Positions 14,630 to 21,536 of a DNA stretch of 24,004 nucleotides are shown here, piece by piece. The notes beneath the pieces were generated by a model that saw only the letters and a program-made list of their open reading frames with translations, searched no databases and was not told where the DNA came from. Position 1 is the first letter of the stretch. Every line of letters starts with the position of its first letter. The DNA is from Candidatus Bathyarchaeota archaeon (lineage in GTDB: Archaea > Thermoproteota > Bathyarchaeia > TCS64): NCBI GenBank assembly GCA_030691555.1, contig JAUYEB010000158.1:1-24004 (forward strand), in the 5' to 3' direction. The position numbers and the translations under genes are program-made.

Positions 14630-14637
14630 TTAAATAA
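14630..14637 (+). promoter_or_regulatory. Possible internal TATA-like box between uL2 and uS19
   Basis: TTAAATAA sits about 28 bp before the uS19 ATG in a 41-bp gap, the largest within this first ribosomal block. A leaderless uS19 transcript could start from it. A good ribosome-binding site (GGAGTGA, 14649-14655) also precedes uS19, so operon read-through expression is sufficient. Confidence 0.2.
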
Positions 14638-14661
14638 AGCGATACTATGGAGTGAAGACGA

Positions 14662-15045
14662 ATGCCAAAGAACTTCCAGTACCGGGGACGAAGCGTCGAC
14701 GACCTCAAAGCCATGTCAATGGACGAGTTCATCAACCTCCTGCCCAGCCGCATGAGGAGAAGCCTACGAAGAGGACTCAGCAACGAGCAGAGGATCGTCC
14801 TCGAGCACCTCAGACAGGAGGACGGGAAACCCATCAAGACACACGCCCGAGACATGGTGGTCCTCCCCGAGATGATCGGCAAGACCATACAGGTCCACAG
14901 CGGCCAGGAGTTCGTTGAGGTAAGGATCAACGAGAAGATGCTGGGCCACTACCTCGGCGAGTTCGTCATTACGAACAAGCTCGTCCGACACGGCAAGCCA
15001 GGCATCGGAGCATCCAGAAGCTCGATGTACATCCCGCTGAAGTAA
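14662..15045 (+). CDS. rps19: Small-subunit ribosomal protein uS19
   Basis: 30S head protein near the decoding region, 127 residues. Archaeal signature: FQYRGRSVDDLKAMSMDEFINLLPSRMRRSLRRG, then THARDMVVLPEMIGKTIQVHSGQEFV, and LGEFVITNKLVRHGKPGIGASRSS at the C-terminus. GGAGTGA lies 6 nt before the ATG. The stop codon is in the loop-stem region of an 8-bp hairpin that probably ends the first ribosomal transcript. Confidence 0.97.
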   Translation: MPKNFQYRGRSVDDLKAMSMDEFINLLPSRMRRSLRRGLSNEQRIVLEHLRQEDGKPIKTHARDMVVLPEMIGKTIQVHSGQEFVEVRINEKMLGHYLGEFVITNKLVRHGKPGIGASRSSMYIPLK

Positions 15046-15064
15046 ATACACTTCAGCTTATTTT
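15036..15064 (+). terminator. Hairpin plus T-rich tract closing the uL3-uS19 operon
   Basis: GCTGAAGT (15036-15043) and ACTTCAGC (15050-15057) form a perfect 8-bp stem with a 6-nt loop. The uS19 TAA begins at the last base of the left arm, and TTATTTT follows directly. The 226-bp gap 15046-15271 is AT-rich. Apart from this hairpin and the next TATA box I see only an unconvincing 27-codon frame (15101-15184). Confidence 0.5.
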
Positions 15065-15227
15065 CTACAAATAAAACTTTCAAAATAAACTGCACTATCT
15101 ATGCTCATAGACATCCTCACGATAAAACCTGCCGCAAAACATTCAATATTAATCTCACAACGCTCCTCTAAAAACAACCCCTAATAATCGTCTATAGATT
15201 CACATCACCCACGAATTTAGATAACGT

Positions 15228-15239
15228 TTTTATATAAAG
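15228..15239 (+). promoter_or_regulatory. TATA-like box of the uL22-secY operon
   Basis: TTTTATATAAAG is the best TATA match in the window. It is centred about 39 bp before the uL22 ATG, giving a leader of about 12 nt. It shows that the second ribosomal block is transcribed independently. Confidence 0.6.
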
Positions 15240-15271
15240 TCCCGATTTCAAGTAAGGCGAATGGTGCGTAT

Positions 15272-15733
15272 ATGCCATCCTGGAGATACTCGGTCACAGG
15301 TCTAGATCCGGACAAGACAGCGATAGCCAGCGGCAGGGATCTCAGAATAAAGCCAAAGGCTGCCAGAGAGATCTGCAACTACATAAAGGGCATGAAGCTA
15401 GCTAAGGCGAAGGAGACGTTACAGGACGTCGTCGAGCTGAAGAAGCCTGTCCCCTATTACAGGTATAGGCTCAAGGTGCCGCACAGGGCTGAAGCCCAGG
15501 GCTTCGATGCAGGCAGGTACCCGCAGAAAGCCGCGGGAGAGATCCTTCGAGTTCTAGACGCCGTTGAGGCGAACGCCGAGTTCAAGGGGCTGGACACCGA
15601 GAATTTAAAGATCACTCACATCGCGGCGCACAGGGGCCGCAGGATAAGGAAATTCATCCCGAGGGCCTTTGGTAGGGCCTCTCCGTATTTCAGGCACCTC
15701 ACACACGTCGAGGTCGCCGTCGAGGAAGTGTAA
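15272..15733 (+). CDS. rpl22: Large-subunit ribosomal protein uL22
   Basis: 50S tunnel-wall protein, 153 residues, archaeal form: YSVTGLDPDKTAIASGRDLRIKPKAAREICNYIKGM at the N-terminus. The C-terminal hairpin ITHIAAHRGRRIRKFIPRAFGRASPYFRHLTHVEVAVEE is complete. ATG 15272 is used; an earlier ATG at 15261 is in another frame. It is the first gene of the second block. Confidence 0.97.
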   Translation: MPSWRYSVTGLDPDKTAIASGRDLRIKPKAAREICNYIKGMKLAKAKETLQDVVELKKPVPYYRYRLKVPHRAEAQGFDAGRYPQKAAGEILRVLDAVEANAEFKGLDTENLKITHIAAHRGRRIRKFIPRAFGRASPYFRHLTHVEVAVEEV

Positions 15734-15735
15734 TT

Positions 15736-16656
15736 TTGTCTGTAGTCAAGCGCATTATCCGGGACAGTAAGGAGCGTATGGCCGTCGACGAACTTCTCTC
15801 TAAGGAGTTCGAGGAAGCCGGTTATGGGGGCATCACACTCACAAAGACGCCGCTTGGGGCGCAGATCAACCTCTACACCATGAGACCCGGAAGGGTCATC
15901 GGAAAGAGGGGACGCGCCATCAAGGACGCATCTGACAAGCTTGAGCACAAGCTCGGACTCGTAAACCCCCAGATAACCGTTGTCGAGATCGAGGTCCCGG
16001 AGCTCAACCCACATATAATGGCTGCTAGGGTAGCCAACGCGCTCGAGCGAGGCGTCCACTTCCGCAGGAGCATATTCTGGAGCCTCCGAAGGATAATGGA
16101 CAGCGGCGCACTAGGCTGCGAAATCATACTCAAGGGACCCATAAGGAGCGCGAGGGCGAGGTTCGAGAAGGTCAGCGAGGGCTACATCCCCAAGTCCGGT
16201 GAACCATCCAAGAGGTGGCTACGCCACGCGACGATCCACGTCAAACAGAAGAGAGGCATCCTCGGCGTCACAGTGAACATCATCCCACCCGACGCGAAGT
16301 TCCCCGACAAGATCAGCCTCAAGGGGCTGCCCGAGATCGAGTACCCCGAGGAGGAGGTCTACATGCCCGAGGGCGTAGAGCCCGAACCTGAGCAAACAGT
16401 GACCACGGAGCAAGTCGCTCCAGCAACGGAACAGCCCGAAGCCACCGCCGAGGCTCCAGTAGATGAAAAGCCCGAAGAAACTACCACCGAGATGTCAGTG
16501 GAAGTAAAACCCGACGAAGCTGTAGTTGAGCCTACACCAGTTGAGGCAGAGCCAGAGCCCCAGCCCGTAGAGGAAAAACTGGGTGAAGAAAAGCCAGCTG
16601 ATGAGGAAAAACCAGCCGAAGCGGAAGAACCCAAGGAAGATAAGGAGGAGGCTTAG
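15736..16656 (+). CDS. rps3: Small-subunit ribosomal protein uS3 with long acidic C-terminal tail
   Basis: 30S head protein at the mRNA entry site, with a type II KH domain. The KH loop is GRVIGKRGRAIKDASDKLE; the S3 C-domain includes GCEIILKGPIRSARARFEKVSEGYIPKSGEPS and GILGVTVNIIPPDA. From about residue 202 to 306 the protein is a Glu/Pro/Ala/Val/Thr-rich tail with almost no hydrophobic core residues, predicted disordered. This makes it about 100 residues longer than a minimal archaeal uS3. The start is TTG 15736, 2 nt after the uL22 stop; MSVVKRIIRDSKERMAVDELL is the expected N-terminus. Confidence 0.96.
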   Translation: MSVVKRIIRDSKERMAVDELLSKEFEEAGYGGITLTKTPLGAQINLYTMRPGRVIGKRGRAIKDASDKLEHKLGLVNPQITVVEIEVPELNPHIMAARVANALERGVHFRRSIFWSLRRIMDSGALGCEIILKGPIRSARARFEKVSEGYIPKSGEPSKRWLRHATIHVKQKRGILGVTVNIIPPDAKFPDKISLKGLPEIEYPEEEVYMPEGVEPEPEQTVTTEQVAPATEQPEATAEAPVDEKPEETTTEMSVEVKPDEAVVEPTPVEAEPEPQPVEEKLGEEKPADEEKPAEAEEPKEDKEEA

Positions 16657-16863
16657 TTGCCCATTGTTCGACTCGAAGACATAAGGGAAATGAACCCCGA
16701 GCAGAGGCAACAGAAGCTAGAGGAGCTTAAGACAGAGCTCTCAAAGATCAAGACCCTCATCAACGCAGGCGGCTCCGTGGAGAACCCCGGCAGAGCCAAG
16801 GCGCTGAGGAAAACGATAGCGAGGATCGAGACTGTAACCAACGAGGAGGCGTCCAAGCAGTGA
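16657..16863 (+). CDS. rpl29: Large-subunit ribosomal protein uL29
   Basis: A two-helix 50S protein near the tunnel exit, 68 residues, with VRLEDIREMNPEQRQQKLEELKTEL and NPGRAKALRKTIARIETV. The start is TTG 16657, directly abutting the uS3 stop codon (TAG-TTG). The next Met would delete the conserved first helix turn. Its stop overlaps the GTG of the next gene by 4 nt. Confidence 0.95.
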   Translation: MPIVRLEDIREMNPEQRQQKLEELKTELSKIKTLINAGGSVENPGRAKALRKTIARIETVTNEEASKQ

Positions 16864-17144
16864 CGCCGGTCACCGCTGACAACCTAACCCGCCACGAGCT
16901 CATCGGGCTCGAGGCGAGGATCAGCGGTGTCAGCAATAGTTGTCAAAGAAACATTAAGGGAACAGTAGTTGACGAGACGCGAAATACCCTGACGATCAGC
17001 CGCAAGGGCGTCGACAAAAAGGTCGCGAAGGGTGAGGCGTCGTTCATTTTCAACCTGGACGGAACCTTGGTTGAGGTAGAGGGGAAGACCCTCATCGGTC
17101 GACCAGAAGACCGCGTAAAGAAGAAGCCTAAACGAGATTGGTAG
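16860..17144 (+). CDS. rnp1: RNase P protein component 1 (Rpp29/Pop4 homologue)
   Basis: A protein subunit of archaeal RNase P, which trims tRNA 5' leaders. The Sm-like barrel region reads RHELIGLEARISGVSNSCQRNIKGTVVDETRNTLTI and ends EGKTLIGRPEDRVKKK, the family's RPEDR motif. Length is 94 residues. The GTG start overlaps the uL29 stop (GTGA). In many archaea a translation initiation factor gene (SUI1/eIF1) lies between uL29 and rnp1; it is absent here. Confidence 0.93.
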   Translation: MTPVTADNLTRHELIGLEARISGVSNSCQRNIKGTVVDETRNTLTISRKGVDKKVAKGEASFIFNLDGTLVEVEGKTLIGRPEDRVKKKPKRDW

Positions 17145-17159
17145 GGCGAGAACGTTTTG

Positions 17160-17474
17160 ATGAGCCTTAAAAGACCCGAGAACGAGTGTAGTGACCCAGA
17201 CTGCCCATTCCACGGCTCCCTAGCGGTGAGGGGGCGGGTGTTGGACGGTGTGGTGGTTAGCGACAGGATGGCGAAATCCGTCGTTATCCGCATCGACTAC
17301 ACCAGATTCAACAGGAAATACGAGCGCTACGCGCGAGCGAGCAGCCGCATCACCGCACACAACCCCCCATGCATAGACGCGAAGAGGGGCGAGAGGGTCA
17401 GAGTAGCTGAGTGCAGGCCACTCAGCAAGACCAAGTCCTTCTGCGTCGTGGAAAAGCTAGCCGAGGAGGCGTGA
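17160..17474 (+). CDS. rps17: Small-subunit ribosomal protein uS17
   Basis: 30S body protein of the OB fold. The archaeal/eukaryotic N-terminus contains CSDPDCPFHGSLAVRGRVLDGVVV, then MAKSVVIRIDYTRFNRKYERYARASSRITAHNPPC and VRVAECRPLSKTKSFCVVE. ATG 17160 is preferred; a TTG lies immediately before it at 17157. Separated by 15 nt from rnp1. Confidence 0.96.
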   Translation: MSLKRPENECSDPDCPFHGSLAVRGRVLDGVVVSDRMAKSVVIRIDYTRFNRKYERYARASSRITAHNPPCIDAKRGERVRVAECRPLSKTKSFCVVEKLAEEA

Positions 17475-17478
17475 ATGA

Positions 17479-17901
17479 ATGAGTAAGAGAACAGGGAAGA
17501 GAAAGCTTACACCACGGCGTAAGATAAGCGGCGGCCTAACGTCTGGCTCCGTCTTCATCTGTGCCGACAACAGTGGTGCACGTGTGCTCCGACTCATCCA
17601 GGTCCTCGGCTACAAGGGACGCCGCCGCAGGCTGCCGATAGCCAGCGTGGGCGATCTCTGTACGGTTAGCTGTCGAGAGGGTACGCCCGAGATGAGGAGG
17701 CAGATGTTCAGCGCGGTCATCATCCGCCAGAGGAAGCCGTACCTGAGGAAGGATGGCACCTGGATCCAGTTCGAGGACAATGCCGCCGTCATACTCACAC
17801 CCGAGGGCACGCTAAGGGGTTCAGACGTTAAGGGGCCGGTGGCCAAAGAGGCGGTGGAGCGCTTCGCTCGCCTCGGAACAACCGCGAGGATGGTCGTTTA
17901 A
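17479..17901 (+). CDS. rpl14: Large-subunit ribosomal protein uL14
   Basis: 50S interface protein, a five-stranded barrel, 140 residues. Conserved stretches: GSVFICADNSGARVLRLIQVLGYKGRRRRLP, VGDLCTVSCREGTPEMRRQ and VIIRQRKPYLRKDGTWIQFEDNAAVILTPEGTLRGSDVKGPVAKEA. The ATG is at 17479, 4 nt after the uS17 stop. Confidence 0.97.
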   Translation: MSKRTGKRKLTPRRKISGGLTSGSVFICADNSGARVLRLIQVLGYKGRRRRLPIASVGDLCTVSCREGTPEMRRQMFSAVIIRQRKPYLRKDGTWIQFEDNAAVILTPEGTLRGSDVKGPVAKEAVERFARLGTTARMVV

Positions 17902-18285
17902 TTGAATAAAGTAGGAAACACCAAACCCTCAACGGTGAGAAAGCAGCAGAAGAACGCTCCCATACACATTAGGAGAAGGTACATCTCAGCACCCCTATCA
18001 CCGAACCTTAAGACCCAATACGGTGCCCGGACCATGCCGATAATCGAAGAGGACACGGTGACCATAACGAAGGGCGACAGAAAGCTCACAGAGGGTAAGG
18101 TTCTGCGCGTCAACACGAAGAACTCGAAGGTCTACATAGAGGGCGTCACCAGGACCCGCCTCGACGGCTCAACCGTCCAACTCCCGGTGAGGGCCGAGAA
18201 CGTCATGATAACGAAGCTCAAGCTCGACGACGACTGGCGGAAGAAGATACTCGAGCGCAAGGGCTTCAAGCCTAAGGAGGAGTAG
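17902..18285 (+). CDS. rpl24: Large-subunit ribosomal protein uL24
   Basis: 50S assembly-initiating protein with a KOW domain, 127 residues. The N-terminus, STVRKQQKNAPIHIRRRYISAPLSPNLKTQYGART, is the archaeal form. KOW-like segment: EEDTVTITKGDRKLTEGKVLRV. Start is TTG 17902, directly abutting the uL14 TAA; the next internal Met would cut off the conserved N-terminus. Followed by eS4 after 2 nt. Confidence 0.95.
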   Translation: MNKVGNTKPSTVRKQQKNAPIHIRRRYISAPLSPNLKTQYGARTMPIIEEDTVTITKGDRKLTEGKVLRVNTKNSKVYIEGVTRTRLDGSTVQLPVRAENVMITKLKLDDDWRKKILERKGFKPKEE

Positions 18286-18287
18286 AG

Positions 18288-19019
18288 ATGGGAAGAAAAG
18301 GACCAACTAGACACATGAAGAGACAGCAGGCGCCGACGTTCTGGACCATCCACCGCAAGGAGAAGGTGTGGTCCATAAACACGAGCCCTGGCCCACACAA
18401 CTTCGGGACATCCATCCCCATCACCATCATACTACGCGACATGCTAAGCACAGCCTCCACTAGGCGTGAGGCCACTCAGATCGCGAAGCAGGGCAAGATC
18501 AAGATAGACGGTAAACCCCGTCTGGATGACAAGTTCCCTGTCGGCCTAATGGACGTGATATCGATACCCGATGCTGGGGAGAATTATCGTATCCTGCCCG
18601 CAAAGGGAGGCAGACTCACCCTCCACCCGATAAAGGGAGATGAGATCGGCTTCAAGCTCTGCAGGATCGTAGGGAAGTCTACCCTGACGGTCGATACTAT
18701 TCAGCTTCGACTCCACGACGGGAGGGCGCTGAACGTCCCAGCAGGGACCCCCTACAAGGTAAACGACGTTTTAAAGATAAAGATCCCATCCCAAGAGATC
18801 GTCGAACACATCGTCTTCAAGGACCAGCTGCCCATCGTCATCACGGGCGGCAGGTCCCAGGGCGAGACCGGCATCATAATCGGATTCGGCGACGAGCCTG
18901 GGTGGAAGAAGACGGCGACCGTGAGGACGCCAAAGGGAGAGGACATACGCACACTAACGAAGTATGTCTTCCCCGTGGGGACCTCCCAGCCGCTGATATC
19001 GCTACCGGAGAGTCAATGA
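18288..19019 (+). CDS. rps4e: Small-subunit ribosomal protein eS4
   Basis: An archaeal/eukaryotic 30S protein, 243 residues, with an S4 RNA-binding domain (AIR-like segment STRREATQIAKQGKIKIDGKPRLDDKFPVGLMDVISI) followed by a central eS4 domain and a KOW motif (VITGGRSQGETGIIIGF). N-terminus MGRKGPTRHMKRQQAPTFWTIHRKE is typical. ATG follows GGAGGA (18275-18280). Ends 1 nt before uL5. Confidence 0.97.
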   Translation: MGRKGPTRHMKRQQAPTFWTIHRKEKVWSINTSPGPHNFGTSIPITIILRDMLSTASTRREATQIAKQGKIKIDGKPRLDDKFPVGLMDVISIPDAGENYRILPAKGGRLTLHPIKGDEIGFKLCRIVGKSTLTVDTIQLRLHDGRALNVPAGTPYKVNDVLKIKIPSQEIVEHIVFKDQLPIVITGGRSQGETGIIIGFGDEPGWKKTATVRTPKGEDIRTLTKYVFPVGTSQPLISLPESQ

Positions 19020-19020
19020 T

Positions 19021-19560
19021 ATGTCAACCGAAATCGTAGAGACCAACCCGATGAGGGCTCTAAGGATCGGTAAGGTCGTGGTCAACATGGGCGTGGGCGC
19101 CTCGGGCGACCCGCTCGATCACGCACAAACCATCATGGAGCAGCTTACAGGGCAGAAGCCCTGCCAACGTCTCGCGAAGCAGACCATCAGGGGCTTCAAC
19201 ATAAGGAAGAGGGAGCCCATCGCCTGCATGGTCACGCTACGCGGAGAGAAGGCGGAGACATTCCTGAACAAGGCCTTCCAGGCCATCGGTAAGAAGATCA
19301 ACTCACGCAGCTTCGACAAGTGGGGGAACTTCGCCTTCGGCATCAAGGAGCACATCGACATCCCGGGCACGAGGTACGACCCGAACCTGGGCATCACCGG
19401 CATGGACGTAATAGTGACCGTCGAGCGCCCGGGTTACCACATCGACGAGAAGAAGCACGCAAGAGGAAAGATCGGGAGAAACCAGAAGGTGACCCCCGAC
19501 GAGTCACGGGAGTACATCGCGAAGAAGTTCGGCATCGAGGTGGGAGTAGCCAATGAGTGA
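19021..19560 (+). CDS. rpl5: Large-subunit ribosomal protein uL5
   Basis: 50S central-protuberance protein that binds 5S rRNA, 179 residues. Conserved: IGKVVVNMGVGASGDPLDHAQTIMEQLTGQKPC, IRKREPIACMVTLRGEKA and FGIKEHIDIPGTRYDPNLGITGMDVIVTVERPGY. The stop overlaps the start of uS14 by 8 nt. Confidence 0.97.
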   Translation: MSTEIVETNPMRALRIGKVVVNMGVGASGDPLDHAQTIMEQLTGQKPCQRLAKQTIRGFNIRKREPIACMVTLRGEKAETFLNKAFQAIGKKINSRSFDKWGNFAFGIKEHIDIPGTRYDPNLGITGMDVIVTVERPGYHIDEKKHARGKIGRNQKVTPDESREYIAKKFGIEVGVANE

Positions 19561-19708
19561 GCAGAAGAAGCGCACAACGGGACCAGGCAGCAGGGCGTGC
19601 ATCAGGTGCGGCACACACAACGGCCTCATCAGGCGCTACGGCCTCAACATCTGCAGGAAGTGCTTCCGAGAGGTGGCCCCCTCGATGGGCTTCAAGAAGT
19701 ACAGGTGA
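19553..19708 (+). CDS. rps14: Small-subunit ribosomal protein uS14, zinc-binding type
   Basis: A 51-residue 30S head protein. The zinc site C16-x2-C19 and C34-x2-C37 is complete (ACIRCGTHNGLIRRYGLNICRKCFRE), and it ends with the typical MGFKKYR. The ATG at 19553 lies inside the last codons of uL5 (8-nt overlap), suggesting coupled translation. The stop is 5 nt before uS8. Confidence 0.96.
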   Translation: MSEQKKRTTGPGSRACIRCGTHNGLIRRYGLNICRKCFREVAPSMGFKKYR

Positions 19709-19713
19709 TATGA

Positions 19714-20097
19714 ATGGACCCACTAGTCAACGCGCTTAACACGATAATGAACCACGAGGGAAGGCGGAAGAACGAGTGCATAATCACCCCCGCCTCAGGC
19801 CTCGTCGGCAGGGTCCTACGCCTCATACAGCAGAAGGGCTACGTCGGCGAGATCGAGTTCATCGACGACGGCAGGCAGGGCAAGTTCCGCGTCCAGCTCT
19901 TCGGCCGCATAAACGAGTGCAAGGCCATCCAGCCACGCTACTCCACGAAGGTCAAGGAGATGGAGAAGTGGGAGAAACGCTTCCTACCCAGCCGAGACCT
20001 CGGAGCCGTCATACTCTCGACGCCCAAGGGCGTAATCGACCACAAACAGGCCAAGGAACTCAACGTCGGCGGCGTCGTCATCGCCTACGTCTACTAA
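19714..20097 (+). CDS. rps8: Small-subunit ribosomal protein uS8
   Basis: Early-assembly 30S protein binding 16S rRNA helix 21, 127 residues. MDPLVNALNTIMNHEGRRKNECIITPASGLVGRVLRLIQ is the archaeal N-terminus, then FRVQLFGRINECKAIQPRYS. The usual C-terminal pattern GAVILSTPKGVIDHKQAKELNVGGVVIAYVY is complete. Confidence 0.97.
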   Translation: MDPLVNALNTIMNHEGRRKNECIITPASGLVGRVLRLIQQKGYVGEIEFIDDGRQGKFRVQLFGRINECKAIQPRYSTKVKEMEKWEKRFLPSRDLGAVILSTPKGVIDHKQAKELNVGGVVIAYVY

Positions 20098-20108
20098 GGT
20101 GAGCAGGT

Positions 20109-20642
20109 GTGACAGTACAGATAGTTGAAAACACCGTCGAGATACCCGAGAACGTCCAGCTCACCGTAGAGGGGCGGAAGGTCACCGCCCAGGGACCTAA
20201 GGGCAAGGTGACGAAGGACTTCGGCCACACGAAGCTCGCCATAGTCAAGGAGGGCAACGCCCTCAGGCTGAGCATCGAGAACCCACGCAGGACCGAGGCC
20301 GCACTCATCGGCACGATCAGCGCGCACGTAAAGAACATGATCAAGGGCGTATCCCAAGGCTTCGTCTACAAGATGAAGATTGTCTTCGTCCACTTCCCCA
20401 CGGGCGTAAAGGTGGTGGGAAAGGAGGTTCACATCGAGAACTTCGTGGGCGAGAGGAAGGCCAGAGTAGCCAAGATACTCGGGGACACGAAGGTGACCAT
20501 CAAGCAGGACGATGTCGTCCTCGAGGGGATCGACATCGATGACGTCAGTCAGACCGCCGCCAACATACAGACTAGGGCGAAGATACGAAACAAGGACCTG
20601 AGAAAGTTCCTGGACGGTATCTACGTCTATAGCAAGGAGTGA
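20109..20642 (+). CDS. rpl6: Large-subunit ribosomal protein uL6
   Basis: 50S protein near the factor-binding site with two duplicated alpha/beta domains, 177 residues. Conserved: VQLTVEGRKVTAQGPKGKVTKDF, HVKNMIKGVSQGFVYKMKIVFVHFP and DVSQTAANIQTRAKIRNKDLRKFLDGIYV. GTG start at 20109, with GGTGA (20098-20102) 6 nt upstream as ribosome-binding site. Confidence 0.97.
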   Translation: MTVQIVENTVEIPENVQLTVEGRKVTAQGPKGKVTKDFGHTKLAIVKEGNALRLSIENPRRTEAALIGTISAHVKNMIKGVSQGFVYKMKIVFVHFPTGVKVVGKEVHIENFVGERKARVAKILGDTKVTIKQDDVVLEGIDIDDVSQTAANIQTRAKIRNKDLRKFLDGIYVYSKE

Positions 20643-20649
20643 ATGAGCG

Positions 20650-21081
20650 ATGAGTGACACCGAAAAGAGAAGACTCCTCAAGGTCAGGAAGAAGCTCAAC
20701 CAGAGCCGACCCAAGTTCAACGCCTTCGAGTCCTGGCGCTTCGTAAAGATCAAGCCCAGGTGGAGGAAGCCCCGCGGCATCGACAACAAGATGCGCACCA
20801 ACGAGAAGGGCTGGCCGAGGGTCGCCAACATCGGATGGGGAGGCCCAGCAGCCGTACGCGGCCTGCACCCCACTGGCAAGGAAGAAGTACTGATCAGCAA
20901 CGTAAACGAACTCAAATCCGTCGACAAGGAGACCCAGGTCGCTCGCGTGAGCCGCACCGTAGGGGGAAAGAAGAGGGCCCAGATACTTGAGGCGGCCGAG
21001 AAGCTCGGCGTGAAGATACTCAATACGCGGGCCAAGCCCAAGCCCTCGGACTTCGAAAAGCTTGAGGAGGAAGAGAAATGA
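20650..21081 (+). CDS. rpl32e: Large-subunit ribosomal protein eL32
   Basis: Archaeal/eukaryotic 50S protein, 143 residues: RPKFNAFESWRFVKIKPRWRKPRGIDNKMR, then GWGGPAAVRGLHPTGKEEVLISN and VARVSRTVGGKKRAQILEAAEKLGVKILN. The short acidic end is LEEEEK. The stop overlaps the eL19 ATG (ATGA). GGAGTGA upstream serves as ribosome-binding site. Confidence 0.96.
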   Translation: MSDTEKRRLLKVRKKLNQSRPKFNAFESWRFVKIKPRWRKPRGIDNKMRTNEKGWPRVANIGWGGPAAVRGLHPTGKEEVLISNVNELKSVDKETQVARVSRTVGGKKRAQILEAAEKLGVKILNTRAKPKPSDFEKLEEEEK

Positions 21082-21536
21082 ACCTCACCAACCAGAGAAG
21101 GCTAGCAGCTTCACTCCTCGAGGTCGGGGTCAACAGGGTCTGGATCAACCCCGAGAAGATCGAGGACGTAGAGGGCGCAATCACGAGAGGCGAGATAAGG
21201 AAGCTGATCCGGGAGGGCACGATAAAGGCGCTCCCTGAGAACGGCACGAGCCGCGGACGCGCGAGGATCCTCGCCCAGAAGAAGCGCACAGGCCGAAGGA
21301 TCGGCATGGGCACCAAGAAGGGTAAGAAGCACTCCGAGGTCTCCGGGAAGACCGTCTGGATGAACCGGATAAGGGCCCTGAGGAGGAAGCTCACCGAGCT
21401 CCGCGACCAGCGCGTCATAACCGTCGGCACCTACCGAAACCTATACATGAAGGCGAAGGGTGGGGAGTTCCGCAGCCTAGCAGAGCTGGATAGACACATC
21501 AACGAGCAGAAACTGAGGAGGCGTACATTTGGCTAA
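21078..21536 (+). CDS. rpl19e: Large-subunit ribosomal protein eL19
   Basis: Archaeal/eukaryotic 50S protein that contributes to an intersubunit bridge, 152 residues. MNLTNQRRLAASLLEVGVNRVWINPEKIEDVEGAITRGEIRKLI is the classical N-terminus, then basic SRGRARILAQKKRTGRRIGMGTKKG and VWMNRIRALRRKLTELRD. The end overlaps uL18 by 8 nt. Confidence 0.96.
   Translation: MNLTNQRRLAASLLEVGVNRVWINPEKIEDVEGAITRGEIRKLIREGTIKALPENGTSRGRARILAQKKRTGRRIGMGTKKGKKHSEVSGKTVWMNRIRALRRKLTELRDQRVITVGTYRNLYMKAKGGEFRSLAELDRHINEQKLRRRTFG

Noticed and set aside
15101..15184. 27-codon frame starting ATG 15101 in the uS19-uL22 gap, with AT-rich sequence about 26 bp upstream
   Set aside because: Too short, no ribosome-binding site, no recognisable pattern; AT-rich gaps give TATA-like matches by chance.
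16359..16710. Minus-strand Ser/Gly-rich frames opposite the uS3 tail
   Set aside because: They are shadows of the Glu/Pro-rich tail; low-complexity product.
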